A DNA stretch of 64,000 nucleotides from NCBI RefSeq assembly GCF_003470665.1, contig NZ_QRJZ01000005.1, positions 56,990 to 120,989 on the forward strand, read 5' to 3'. Source of the DNA: Collinsella sp. AM17-1. GTDB taxonomy: Bacteria; Actinomycetota; Coriobacteriia; Coriobacteriales; Coriobacteriaceae. Shown here one piece after another: positions 30,055-37,769 of the stretch. The notes under the pieces were generated by a model. It was given only the letters and a program-made list of their open reading frames with translations, was not told the DNA's origin and ran no database searches. Positions within the stretch are counted from its first letter, which is position 1. Every line of letters begins with the position of its first letter. A program made the position numbers and the translations under genes.

Positions 30055-30498
30055 ATGACCAACGAAGAGCTGCAGAAGGAAATGATCGCGGCCATGAAGG
30101 CCAAGGACAAGGTTCGCCTGTCCATCATTCGCCAGGTCAAGGCCGAGGTGAAGAATATCGAGGTTAACGAGCGCCGCGATGTGACCGAGGAAGACGTCAA
30201 TAGCATGATCAAGCGTCTGATTAAGCAGACGAGCGAGACGCTGGAGATGTCCATCAAGGCCGGCACCGACCAGGAGCGTACCGACAACCTGACCGAGCAG
30301 GTCAAGATTCTGGAGAGCCTGCTGCCCGCGCAGGTTTCGGGCGAGGAGCTCGAGGCCCTGATCGAGCAGGTCATCGCCGAGCTGGGCGCCACGTCCAAGA
30401 AGCAGATGGGCCAGGTCATGGGCGCGCTCGGCAAGGCCACCGGCGGCAACTTCGATAAGCCGGCAGCAGCAAAGATCGTCGGAGCCAAGCTCGCGTAA
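30055..30498 (+). CDS. GatB/YqeY-domain protein
   Basis: 147-residue stand-alone YqeY. The whole length matches the family pattern: N-terminal helical segment with AMKAKDKVRLSIIRQVKAEV, then KQTSETLEMSIKAG, ESLLPAQVSGEEL and the C-terminal GQVMGALGKATGGNFDK. The same domain forms the tail of GatB, where it contacts tRNA; the role of the free form is not established. ATG 30055 follows GAGAGG; an in-frame TTG at 30049 is possible. A terminator follows at 30578. Confidence 0.92.
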   Translation: MTNEELQKEMIAAMKAKDKVRLSIIRQVKAEVKNIEVNERRDVTEEDVNSMIKRLIKQTSETLEMSIKAGTDQERTDNLTEQVKILESLLPAQVSGEELEALIEQVIAELGATSKKQMGQVMGALGKATGGNFDKPAAAKIVGAKLA

Positions 30499-30502
30499 TT
30501 TG

Positions 30503-30573
30503 TTACGCGGTTTTACCAAACCGCGTAACGGCTCGACGCTGCAAACCCGTACACACGGCAATCTGACGTTCAA
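30503..30573. repeat. 71-bp interspersed repeat, copy 2 (inverted)
   Basis: Reverse complement of the repeat at 6569-6639, about 55 of 71 bases identical. Its first 26 nt form a perfect 11-bp hairpin (TTACGCGGTTT, loop TACC) starting 5 nt after the YqeY stop. Confidence 0.75.
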
Positions 30574-30577
30574 TTTC

Positions 30578-30615
30578 AAGGGCGCGACCATAAGGTCTGC
30601 GCCCTTTCATTTCAC
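30578..30615 (+). terminator. Terminator after the YqeY gene
   Basis: AAGGGCGC-GACC pairs with GGTC-T-GCGCCCTT (30578-30606), followed by TCATTTC. It is nested inside a wider inverted repeat AAACCCGTACAC (30543-30554) and GTGTACGGGTTT (30630-30641). Confidence 0.75.
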
Positions 30616-30685
30616 GTCACCTTGCTCGCGTGTACGGGTTTTCGCTGACTTATGCTCAACAAGGGCGGTTGTATTATTTTCGGTG

Positions 30686-30750
30686 CTCATTGGGGACAGA
30701 CTTAAATGAGTACCCACGGGGGGTACTCATTTAAGTCTGTCCCCAATGAG
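30686..30750. repeat. Perfect 30-bp inverted repeat
   Basis: Arms 30686-30715 and 30721-30750 are exact inverse copies around a 5-nt loop, starting CTCATTGGGGACAGACTTAA. No T-run follows. It lies between the YqeY gene and the amino acid ABC operon, in a 372-nt gap otherwise holding only the repeat and terminator listed. Confidence 0.95.
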
Positions 30751-30870
30751 TGAGCGCCAATGAGTGGGTGAAAGGTTGCGGGTTCTTTACGGGAATGCAG
30801 TGTGGGCTGCGGGAACGCGTTTCTTTCCGTACAATGATGCAATTCGTGTAAACGCAGGGAAGGGACATTC

Positions 30871-31602
30871 ATGGCAGACATGATCGAGATCAAACATCTC
30901 AACAAGTACTTTGGCGACCTGCATGTGCTCAAAGATATCAACCTCACCGTCAAGCGCGGCGAGAAGCTCGTAATGATCGGGCCTTCCGGTTCGGGTAAGT
31001 CGACGCTCATCCGTTGCGTCGATTATCTGGAGGAGCCCACGTCGGGCGAGGTCATTATCGACGGTACGCCGCTCACCAAAAAGAACCACCTGGAGATGGC
31101 TCGCAAGTATAGTTCCATGGTGTTTCAGCAGTTCAACCTGTATCCCAACATGACGGTGCTCGGCAACCTGACGCTCGCGCCCATCAAGCTGCAAAAGAAG
31201 AGCAAGGAGGAGGCGACCGAGATCGCCATCGCCGCACTCAAGCGCGTCGGCATGGCGCATAAGGCCGGCGAGTATCCGCAGAATCTCTCGGGTGGTCAGC
31301 AGCAGCGCATCGCCATCGCCCGTGCCCTGTGCACCAAGCAGCCCATCATCCTGTTTGACGAGCCGACTTCGGCGCTCGACCCCGAGATGGTCCAGGAAGT
31401 CCTGGACGTTATGATTGAGCTCGCGCAGGAGGACATCACCATGATCTGCGTGACGCACGAGATGGGCTTTGCGCGCCAGGTGGCCGACCGCGTCATCTTT
31501 ATGGAGGACGGCCGCATTCTGGAGGAGGGCACGCCCGAGCACTTCTTCGATAACCCCGAGAACCCGCGCTGCCGCGAGTTCCTGTCCAAGATTCTGCACT
31601 AG
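30871..31602 (+). CDS. Polar amino acid ABC transporter, ATP-binding protein
   Basis: 243-residue ATPase of the GlnQ/HisP type. Walker [10 protein letters not shown] lies near residue 37, signature LSGGQQQR near 140, Walker [14 protein letters not shown] near 160 and switch His in [17 protein letters not shown] lies before ATG 30871. First gene of a four-gene set (ATPase, binding protein, two permeases) closed at 33899. The amino acid transported cannot be told from sequence; family members handle glutamine, glutamate, arginine, cystine and others. Confidence 0.95.
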   Translation: MADMIEIKHLNKYFGDLHVLKDINLTVKRGEKLVMIGPSGSGKSTLIRCVDYLEEPTSGEVIIDGTPLTKKNHLEMARKYSSMVFQQFNLYPNMTVLGNLTLAPIKLQKKSKEEATEIAIAALKRVGMAHKAGEYPQNLSGGQQQRIAIARALCTKQPIILFDEPTSALDPEMVQEVLDVMIELAQEDITMICVTHEMGFARQVADRVIFMEDGRILEEGTPEHFFDNPENPRCREFLSKILH

Positions 31603-31610
31603 GCGCGGTG

Positions 31611-32486
31611 ATGGACATGACGGATATGACGAGGGCGGCCGTGTCGCGCCGTCACTTTTTGCAGCTGGCGGGTGCCGGCATGCTTGCGCTGACGGGGACC
31701 GCGCTTACCGGTTGCGGCAACTCCACCAGCGGCGAGGGCTCCGACAAGGGGTCCAAGCTTGCGGCCATTAAGTCGCGTGGACATCTGAATGCCGGCGTCA
31801 AGAAGGACGTTCCCGGCTATGGCTATTACGACACCGCCAAGGGTCGCTTTGAGGGCATGGAAGTCGATTTGTGCTACCAGATCGCGGCCGCCGTCTTTGG
31901 CGTGAGCTACAAGGATGCTCGCGCCCAGGAGCTGGTCGAGTTTACCGACGTAACGCCCAAGACGCGCGGCCCGCTGATCGACAACGGCCAACTCGATGTG
32001 GTCGCGGCGACCTACACCATCACCGACGAGCGCAAGAAGAGCTGGGATTTCTCGACGCCGTATCGCACCGACTACGTGGGGCTCATGGTCAAGAAGCGTT
32101 CGGGCTTTACCTCGATTGAGGACCTGGACGGCAAGGTCATTGGCGTGAGCCAAGGTGCCACCACGCAGGGCCTGATCGAGCAGATGATCAAGGACAACGG
32201 TTTTAGCTGCAAGCCCGAGTTTAGGGCCTTTAGCGGCTACCCCATCATCAAGAGTTCGCTCGACGCCGGCAATATCGACGTCTTTGCCATGGACCGCTCT
32301 ACGCTGGCAGGCTACATGAACGAGACCGTCGAGCTGCTGCAGCCCGAGGTCAAGTTTGGCGAGCAGGGCTACGGCGTGGCGACTAAGAAGGGCTGCGACC
32401 TTTCGGCCGTGGTCGATCAGGTTGTCTGCGATCGCCTGGCCGACGGCTGGCTCGACCAAGAGGTCAAGACCTGGGGTCTTGTGTAG
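31611..32486 (+). CDS. Amino acid ABC transporter, lipoprotein substrate-binding protein with Tat-like signal
   Basis: 291-residue family 3 solute-binding protein. The signal reads SRRHFLQLAGAG with a twin-arginine motif (Arg13-Arg14). It is followed by a hydrophobic stretch and the lipobox LTGC (Cys35), so it appears to be a Tat-exported lipoprotein. The mature part has the usual two lobes (GRFEGMEVDLCYQIAAAVFG, DVVAATYTITDERKK, KVIGVSQGATTQ). ATG 31611 and GTG 31608 are both possible starts; the ribosome-binding site is weak, consistent with coupling to the ATPase gene 8 nt upstream. Confidence 0.92.
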   Translation: MDMTDMTRAAVSRRHFLQLAGAGMLALTGTALTGCGNSTSGEGSDKGSKLAAIKSRGHLNAGVKKDVPGYGYYDTAKGRFEGMEVDLCYQIAAAVFGVSYKDARAQELVEFTDVTPKTRGPLIDNGQLDVVAATYTITDERKKSWDFSTPYRTDYVGLMVKKRSGFTSIEDLDGKVIGVSQGATTQGLIEQMIKDNGFSCKPEFRAFSGYPIIKSSLDAGNIDVFAMDRSTLAGYMNETVELLQPEVKFGEQGYGVATKKGCDLSAVVDQVVCDRLADGWLDQEVKTWGLV

Positions 32487-32510
32487 GCGCTCGGCGTAGG
32501 AAGGAATCAA

Positions 32511-33257
32511 ATGCTCGAAGGATTGTTTGACGCCGACCGCTGGTCGACGACATTTCAAAACATGGGGCCCTTCTGGGAGGGCTTTGGCGTGACGCTGCAG
32601 GTGGTCGTTGCCGGTCTGCTGCTGTCGCTGGTGCTGGGCACGCTGCTGGGCGTGTTCTCTACCACCCGCTCGCGCGTGCTGCGCGCCATAAGCCGCGTGT
32701 ACGTGGAGTTTTACCAGAACACTCCGCTGCCCGTGCAGGTGCTCTTTATGTACATGGCCGGCCCGCAGTTTTTGCAGGCCATAACCGGTGCCGACCAGCC
32801 GGTGCGCATTGCGCCGTTCGTGTTGGGCTTCTTGGGCGTGGGCCTGTATCACGCGGCCTATATCTCGGAGGTCATCCGCACCGGTATCGAGGCGGTTCCG
32901 CGCGGTCAGATGGAGGCGGCCCAGAGCCAGGGCTTCACCCGTGCGCAGGCATACTGGTACATCGTGCTGCCCCAGACGTTCAAGATCATTCTGCCGCCAC
33001 TGTGTAACCAGGCGCTCAACCTGGTCAAAAATACGTCGGTGCTGGCGCTTGTGGCCGGCGGCGACCTTATGTACTGTTCCGACAACTTTGTGAGTCTGTA
33101 CGGTTACCTGCAGGGGTACATCGTCTGCTGCCTTATGTACTTCATTATCTGCTTTCCGCTCGCCATGCTGGTGCAGTGGCTCGAGCGCCGCTCCAAGGAG
33201 CGTCCGCGCGGTGTGAGCCTGGCCGAGCTGGGGCTCGACAACGTAGAGGAGGCCTAG
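32511..33257 (+). CDS. Amino acid ABC transporter permease (HisM/GlnP type), first subunit
   Basis: 248 residues with about five membrane helices. The EAA-loop signature that contacts the ATPase is PRGQMEAAQSQGFTRAQ near residue 135. Upstream is the typical YVEFYQNTPLPVQVLFMY. RBS GGAAGGA lies before ATG 32511. The C-terminal tail is charged and cytoplasmic. It pairs with the next gene to form a heterodimeric permease. Confidence 0.94.
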   Translation: MLEGLFDADRWSTTFQNMGPFWEGFGVTLQVVVAGLLLSLVLGTLLGVFSTTRSRVLRAISRVYVEFYQNTPLPVQVLFMYMAGPQFLQAITGADQPVRIAPFVLGFLGVGLYHAAYISEVIRTGIEAVPRGQMEAAQSQGFTRAQAYWYIVLPQTFKIILPPLCNQALNLVKNTSVLALVAGGDLMYCSDNFVSLYGYLQGYIVCCLMYFIICFPLAMLVQWLERRSKERPRGVSLAELGLDNVEEA

Positions 33258-33260
33258 CGC

Positions 33261-33899
33261 ATGGAAATCTTCAACGCGACCAACCTGCTCTACATTTGGG
33301 GCGGCTTTGTTAAGACCATAGAGATCTCGGTGCTGTCGATCTTTTTCTCGCTCATCTTTGGCACGGTGCTGGCGCTCGTTAAAAGCTATGCGCCCCGCCC
33401 ATTCCGTATTCTGGTGAGCGCCTATATCGAGCTGTTCCGCTGCACGCCGAACCTGCTGTGGATCCTGTTTATCTACTTTACGGTGCAGGGTTTGGACATT
33501 GTGATTTCGACCATTGCCTTTACGCTGTTTACCAGCGCCGTTATGGCCGAGATTGTGCGCGGCGGTCTCAACTCGATTCCGCGCGGCCAGTTTGAGGCAG
33601 CGCAGAGCCAGGGTTTTGGCTTCTTTGCCACCATGCGCTACATCATTCTGCCGCAGACGTTTAAGACGATCATTCCGGCGCTGTTTAGCCAGTGCGCGAC
33701 CGTCATCAAGGACAGCTCGTATCTTTCGGGTATTAACGTGGCCGAGCTCATGTACACGGCAAACGTCGTGATGGCCCATGCGATCGACCTGTCGCAGGTG
33801 CTTATGCTCTACAGCCTGGTGTTTGCGATGTACTTTGTGCTCAACTTTGGTATCTCGCTGCTGGTCCGAGCCTATCAGCGCCGTATTGTGGCCGCATAG
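33261..33899 (+). CDS. Amino acid ABC transporter permease, second subunit
   Basis: 212 residues with the same fold as its neighbour: AYIELFRCTPNLLWILFIY near residue 55 and the EAA loop PRGQFEAAQSQGFGFF near 112. It starts 3 nt after the first permease stop, with GAGGAGG as ribosome-binding site inside the upstream gene. Last gene of the transporter operon. A long imperfect palindrome begins 1 nt after its stop. Confidence 0.94.
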   Translation: MEIFNATNLLYIWGGFVKTIEISVLSIFFSLIFGTVLALVKSYAPRPFRILVSAYIELFRCTPNLLWILFIYFTVQGLDIVISTIAFTLFTSAVMAEIVRGGLNSIPRGQFEAAQSQGFGFFATMRYIILPQTFKTIIPALFSQCATVIKDSSYLSGINVAELMYTANVVMAHAIDLSQVLMLYSLVFAMYFVLNFGISLLVRAYQRRIVAA

Positions 33900-33900
33900 T

Positions 33901-34004
33901 CCTGCTTCCCCAAGCACGGCACCTTGCCCCTCAATCGTCGCTTGCGTACATTTAGTACGCGGCGCTCCTCTTTCGGGGCAATCTGCCGCACTTGGGAAAC
34001 CAGG
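33901..34004. repeat. 104-nt imperfect palindrome after the ABC operon
   Basis: The outer 21-nt arms match at about 17 positions. An inner TTGCCCC/GGGGCAA pair and a central GCGTAC-ATTTA-GTACGC hairpin continue the symmetry. No T-run. Probably a folded transcript end or an interspersed element. Confidence 0.7.
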
Positions 34005-34070
34005 ACGGTCGTAAGTGACAAAATGGGGATCAGGAATCGCCTATTTTTCATTTGTTAGAAAGGAATCGCG

Positions 34071-34694
34071 ATGAGCGATCTGGAGAATAAGAAGAATCCT
34101 GTGGTCATTACCATCGCGCGCGACTTTGGCGCCGAGGGCCACGAGATTGGTCGCATGCTTGCCGACGAGTTGGGGATTCCGCTGTACGATAACGAGCTTC
34201 TGGTGCGCGCGTCGCTGCGCGCGGGCGAGTCGCTCGATAAGATGGCCGCCTATGACGAGCGTCTGGCCGTGGAGAACATGGCGTTTCTGCCCGACCGCTA
34301 CGACGCCCGCTCGTACTCGGACAAGTTGTTCCAAAAGATGAGCCAGGTGATTTTGGACCTGGGCGAGACCGAGAGCTGCATTATCGAAGGCCGTCTGTCC
34401 GATTACCTGCTGCGTAACAACCCCAACCATATTGCCGTGTTGGTGACCGCCCCCTTTGAGGACCGCGTCGAGATTGTCCGCAAGAAGCGTGGCCTTAACA
34501 AAAAGAAGGGCGCCAAGCTGGTCAAGCAGCAGCAGAAGGCGCGCGAGGTGTTCTATAAGCGCTATAGCGCCGGAAAGTGGAAGATGACGAGCGGCAAGGA
34601 TATCGTCGTCAACCGCGCTAAGCTGGGACGCGAGGGCTGTAAAGACGTCATCGCCGCTGCCTACCGCTACAAAGTGGCTCAACTCGAAGGCTAG
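34071..34694 (+). CDS. Cytidylate kinase-like family protein
   Basis: 207 residues of the cytidylate-kinase-like (Cytidylate_kin2) family, distinct from canonical Cmk. The N-terminus VVITIARDFGAEGHEIGRML replaces a standard Walker A. LADELGIPLYDNELLVRAS and CIIEGRLSDYLL follow, and the Lys-rich region RKKRGLNKKKGAKLVKQQQ looks like a lid. Substrate is unknown; some members are fused to or neighbour membrane transporters. RBS AGAAAGGA. It is a single gene followed by a strong terminator and then the first alternating-repeat array. Confidence 0.8.
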   Translation: MSDLENKKNPVVITIARDFGAEGHEIGRMLADELGIPLYDNELLVRASLRAGESLDKMAAYDERLAVENMAFLPDRYDARSYSDKLFQKMSQVILDLGETESCIIEGRLSDYLLRNNPNHIAVLVTAPFEDRVEIVRKKRGLNKKKGAKLVKQQQKAREVFYKRYSAGKWKMTSGKDIVVNRAKLGREGCKDVIAAAYRYKVAQLEG

Positions 34695-34700
34695 CCGACC

Positions 34701-34748
34701 AAAAACCACCACAAAGGGTACAGGCACCTTTGTGGTGGTTTTTGTTTT
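34701..34748. terminator. Intrinsic terminator after the cytidylate-kinase-like gene
   Basis: Perfect 17-bp stem (34701-34717 with 34727-34743), 9-nt loop, T-run on both strands. The AAACCACCAC stem sequence recurs in the hairpin at 35034. Confidence 0.93.
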
Positions 34749-34799
34749 AGGCCGAGGGGAAGGCCTTGGCGGCAGTGCCTATCCTCGGCTTTTGCATAG

Positions 34800-35015
34800 T
34801 CTCGATCTGTAACACCAAGCCAGCGAAAATGGCTCTAACTGTTACAGATTTAGATGAACCGTTCGGCCGTCAGCCCAACGTCTTGATCTGTAACACCAGG
34901 CGGCATATTTGGTCTCTAACTGTTACAGATTGAGATGCGGCGTGGGCGGCCGGCACAATATCTCGATCTGTAACAACTGCAGGGCTCAACGGACTCCAGC
35001 TGTTACAGATTGAGA
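34800..35015. repeat. Alternating inverted-repeat array 1 (6 repeats, 5 spacers)
   Basis: A 15-nt repeat TCTCGATCTGTAACA and its inverse TGTTACAGATNNAGA alternate at 34800, 34840, 34881, 34921, 34961 and 35001. The period is 40, 41, 40, 40, 40 nt and the spacers are 25, 26, 25, 25 and 25 nt. The TGTAACA core is invariant here; variation is confined to the outer positions. Spacers inside convergent repeat pairs (the first, third and fifth) differ from spacers between pairs, which contain a GGCCG-like core. It occupies most of the 461-nt gap between the kinase-like gene and nfnB. No open frame is convincing. Confidence 0.93.
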
Positions 35016-35033
35016 CAAAACGACCGGGCAAGT

Positions 35034-35077
35034 CCCAAACCACCACAAAGGTGTCTGCCCCATCGTGGTGGTTTGGG
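35034..35077. repeat. Hairpin related to the terminator at 34701
   Basis: 13-bp inverted repeat CCCAAACCACCAC (35034-35046) with 35065-35077; the adjoining AAAGGTGTCTG resembles the loop side of the 34701 terminator. Probably a decayed copy. Confidence 0.65.
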
Positions 35078-35084
35078 CGGCCGG

Positions 35085-35127
35085 CATAGAAAAAGCCCCC
35101 GCCGGGCGTGTGCTCGACGGGGGCTTT
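35085..35127 (-). terminator. Terminator of the nfn operon
   Basis: 10-bp stem AAAGCCCCCG (35092-35101) with 35118-35127. On the minus strand it is followed by TTTTTCT. Confidence 0.88.
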
Positions 35128-35155
35128 GCCGTTTGATGGCTAGCACTGCAGGTGA

Positions 35156-36565
35156 TTACTCGCCCAGCAGGCTCTTGGTGATGGAAGCGGCGGCCTTCTT
35201 GCCGGCGCCCATCGCCAGAATGACCGTAGCGGCACCGGTGACGATGTCGCCGCCGGCCCAGATGCGGGGATCGGTGGTCTGGCCGGTCTCCTCGTCGGCA
35301 ACGATGTAGCCCCACTTGTTGAGCTCCATCTTGCCGCCGATCTTCTTTGCGAAGGGGTTGGCGTTGGTGCCGATAGCCGAGATAGCGACGTCGCAGGGGA
35401 TCTCCTCGATGGCGCCCTCGATGGGCACCGGGCGGCGACGGCCGGACTCGTCAGGCTCGCCGAGCTCCATCTTCTGGACCTTGACGGCGCACACGGAGCC
35501 GTCTTCGCCAGCGACAAACTCGAGCGGGGAGACGAGCGGCAGAACCTCGACGCCCTCGGCCTTAGCATGGTGCAGCTCGGCGCGACGGCAGGGCATCTCG
35601 TCCTCGGTACGACGGTAGGCGATGATGGCGTGCTCGGCGCCCAGACGCTTGGCGGTACGGACGGCGTCCATAGCCACGTTGCCGCCACCAAAGACGACGA
35701 CGTTCTTGCCGTGCTTGGTGGGGGTGTCGTACTCGGGGAACTTGTTGGCCTTCATCAGGTTCACGCGGGTGAGGTACTCGTTAGCGAAGAAGACGTTGGG
35801 CAGGTTCTCGCCGGGGACGTTGAGGAACTTGGGCAGGCCTGCGCCGGTCGCCACGTAGATGGCGTCGAAGCCCTGCTCGAACAGCTCCTCGGCCGTGGCC
35901 ATATTGCCCACGACGGAGTTGTACTCAAACTTGACGCCCATGTCCTCCAGGCCGTCAATCTCGCGCTTGACGACTGCCTTGGGCAGGCGGAACTCGGGGA
36001 TGCCGTAGACCAGCACGCCGCCGCCGGTGAAGAAGGCCTCGAAGACGGTAACGTCAAAGCCGTTACGGGCGAGCTCGCCGGCGCAGGTGATGCCGGACGG
36101 GCCGGAGCCGACGACGGCGACCTTCTTGCCGTTCTTGGGGGCCATCTTGGGCGTGGAAGCGAGCTCGGGGTGGTCACCCAGGAAGCGCTCGAGCTGGCCG
36201 ATGGCCACGGGCTCGGACTTCTTACCACGGATGCACTTGCCCTCGCACTGGTTCTCCTGCGGGCAGACGCGGCCGCAGATGGCGGGAAGCATGGAGTCCT
36301 CGCGGATGGTATCGAGAGCGCCGCCGAAGTCCTTCGCGCGGATCTGCTCGATAAAGCGGGGGATGTTGATGTTGACGGGGCAGCCCTCAACACAGAACGG
36401 CTTCTTGCAGTTGAGGCAGCGCTCGGCCTCGGCCAGCGCCATCTCCTCGGTGAAGCCCTTGTCGACGGGGCGGAAGTCGCAGGCGCGCTCGGCAGCCGGC
36501 TCCTCGTTATCGGGGGTGCGGGGCGACTTCATATCGGCAACGAAACGGCCGTTAACTAGTGGCAT
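35156..36565 (-). CDS. nfnB: NADPH-binding large subunit of NfnAB transhydrogenase (GltD-like)
   Basis: 469 residues, homologous to the small subunit of glutamate synthase. The N-terminal domain has two Cys clusters for [4Fe-4S] centres (CLNCKKPFCVEGCPVNINIP; CGRVCPQENQCEGKC). FAD (VAVVGSGPSGITCAGELARN, about residue 148) and NADPH (VVVFGGGNVAMDAVRTAKR, about 290) Rossmann motifs follow. No glutaminase subunit is adjacent. Pairing with a DHODH-electron-transfer-like partner indicates NADH-dependent reduced ferredoxin:NADP oxidoreductase, which bifurcates or confurcates electrons. The start overlaps nfnA by 10 nt. Database entries often name it glutamate synthase (gltA). Confidence 0.9.
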   Translation of the reverse strand: MPLVNGRFVADMKSPRTPDNEEPAAERACDFRPVDKGFTEEMALAEAERCLNCKKPFCVEGCPVNINIPRFIEQIRAKDFGGALDTIREDSMLPAICGRVCPQENQCEGKCIRGKKSEPVAIGQLERFLGDHPELASTPKMAPKNGKKVAVVGSGPSGITCAGELARNGFDVTVFEAFFTGGGVLVYGIPEFRLPKAVVKREIDGLEDMGVKFEYNSVVGNMATAEELFEQGFDAIYVATGAGLPKFLNVPGENLPNVFFANEYLTRVNLMKANKFPEYDTPTKHGKNVVVFGGGNVAMDAVRTAKRLGAEHAIIAYRRTEDEMPCRRAELHHAKAEGVEVLPLVSPLEFVAGEDGSVCAVKVQKMELGEPDESGRRRPVPIEGAIEEIPCDVAISAIGTNANPFAKKIGGKMELNKWGYIVADEETGQTTDPRIWAGGDIVTGAATVILAMGAGKKAAASITKSLLGE

Positions 36566-37395
36566 GCGCAGCTCTTTTCCTCATAAGCCTTGAGGGACTC
36601 GCCCTCTTCGGAACGGTAAGCGGCCTGGCGGGCACGAAGGTCATCCCAGTCGACCAGGGTGGCATCGAAGTCGGGGCCGTCGACGCAAGCGAACTTGGTC
36701 ACGCCGCCCACCTCGACGCGGCAGCAGCCGCACATGCCGGTGCCGTCAACCATGATGGGGTTGAGGGACGCGGTGATGGGGGTGTCGTACTTCTGGGCGG
36801 TGAGGGTCGAGAACTTCATCATCGGAACGGGGCCGACGCAGAAGACCTGGCTCACGGCCTTGTCCTGCAGCAGGCGCTCCAGCGGAGCGGTGACAACGCC
36901 CTGCTCGCCGTAGGAACCGTCATCGGTGGTGATGTGGATGTGGTCCTCGTCGAGGAGCTCGCGGAACTGGTCCTCCATGAGCAGGAGGTCCTTGGTGCGG
37001 GCGCCCATGATGGCGTGCACCTCGTGACCGGTCTCGACCAGGTGCTTGGCGACCGGGAAGGCAATTGCCAGGCCGACGCCGCCGCCAATGACGGCGCAGG
37101 GGCCCTCGGCCATCTCGGTGGGAACGCCCAGCGGGCCCACGACGTCGCGCAGCGACTCGCCGGCCTCGTAGGTGGACAGCATCTCGGTGGTCTTGCCGAT
37201 CACCATGAAGATGAACTCGACCCAGCCCTCGTCACCGTTCCAGCCGGCCAGGGTAAACGGGACGCGCTCGCCCGTCTCGTTGGCGCGGACCATGAGGAAC
37301 TGTCCAGCGTGCGCATGCTTGGCGATTGCAGGCGCCTCGATGCGGAACTTGAACACCTTCTCCGAGAACTGCGTCTTCTCCAGGATCTTATACAT
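36556..37395 (-). CDS. nfnA: NADH-binding small subunit of NfnAB transhydrogenase (PyrK-like)
   Basis: 279 residues of the ferredoxin-NADP reductase superfamily. An N-terminal FAD-binding barrel (VRANETGERVPFTLAGW) and a NAD-binding half (CAVIGGGVGLAIAFPVAKHL) are followed by the C-terminal [2Fe-2S] motif GTGMCGCCRVEVGG with a further Cys in KFACVDGP. Followed by the GltD-like subunit, it forms the two-gene nfn operon, which couples NADH, ferredoxin and NADPH pools in anaerobes. RBS AGAGGGG lies before ATG 37395. Confidence 0.9.
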   Translation of the reverse strand: MYKILEKTQFSEKVFKFRIEAPAIAKHAHAGQFLMVRANETGERVPFTLAGWNGDEGWVEFIFMVIGKTTEMLSTYEAGESLRDVVGPLGVPTEMAEGPCAVIGGGVGLAIAFPVAKHLVETGHEVHAIMGARTKDLLLMEDQFRELLDEDHIHITTDDGSYGEQGVVTAPLERLLQDKAVSQVFCVGPVPMMKFSTLTAQKYDTPITASLNPIMVDGTGMCGCCRVEVGGVTKFACVDGPDFDATLVDWDDLRARQAAYRSEEGESLKAYEEKSCACH

Positions 37396-37500
37396 AGAAC
37401 CCCTCTCTTGTTAGGGCTGCCGAACCGTGCCTCCACGGAAATGGACGGTAGCCCGAATAAAACCGTACGCGCACAGGCGTTGTGCAGACATACGGTGCAA

Positions 37501-37506
37501 ATTATA
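37501..37506 (-). promoter_or_regulatory. Candidate -10 element for nfnAB
   Basis: TATAAT on the minus strand, about 105 nt upstream of the nfnA start; no clear -35. The 374-nt gap up to pth is otherwise filled by the repeat element at 37587. Confidence 0.45.
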
Positions 37507-37586
37507 CCCTCATGGACATGCCGTTTACGTGTATCTTCGGCGGTTGGGAAAAGGGTTTATCCCGTCTGACCAACCAAAAAGGGGCG

Positions 37587-37750
37587 GGTTTATTTTGGCA
37601 GGTTTTATCAGGCAAAACGGCAAAGGGGGCCGGCCTCGCGCTTTGATGAGGCCGACCCCCTTTGGGGCGTTATGCATGTATGGTGGCAGCGTGTTTATTG
37701 CGGTGCGGCTGCTGCGGTGTTTCCGCATATAGAACCTGCCAAAATAAACC
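37587..37750. repeat. MITE-like element with 19-bp terminal inverted repeats
   Basis: GGTTTATTTTGGCAGGTTTT at 37587 and its inverse at 37732-37750 (18-19 bp matching) enclose a 17-nt-arm hairpin (37621-37637 with 37648-37664) resembling a terminator. A half-copy of the terminal sequence occurs at 25211. No transposase. Confidence 0.75.
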
Positions 37751-37769
37751 TGTCCCTAAATAGTAGGTT

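Noticed and set aside
31599..33917. 772-codon minus-strand open frame opposite the amino acid ABC operon
   Set aside because: Covers four coherent plus-strand features and reads as His/Arg/Gln-rich antisense sequence.
34800..35015. Calling the TGTAACA arrays CRISPR
   Set aside because: Repeats are 15 nt, alternate in orientation, spacers are 25 nt with semi-conserved cores, and no cas gene is in the window.
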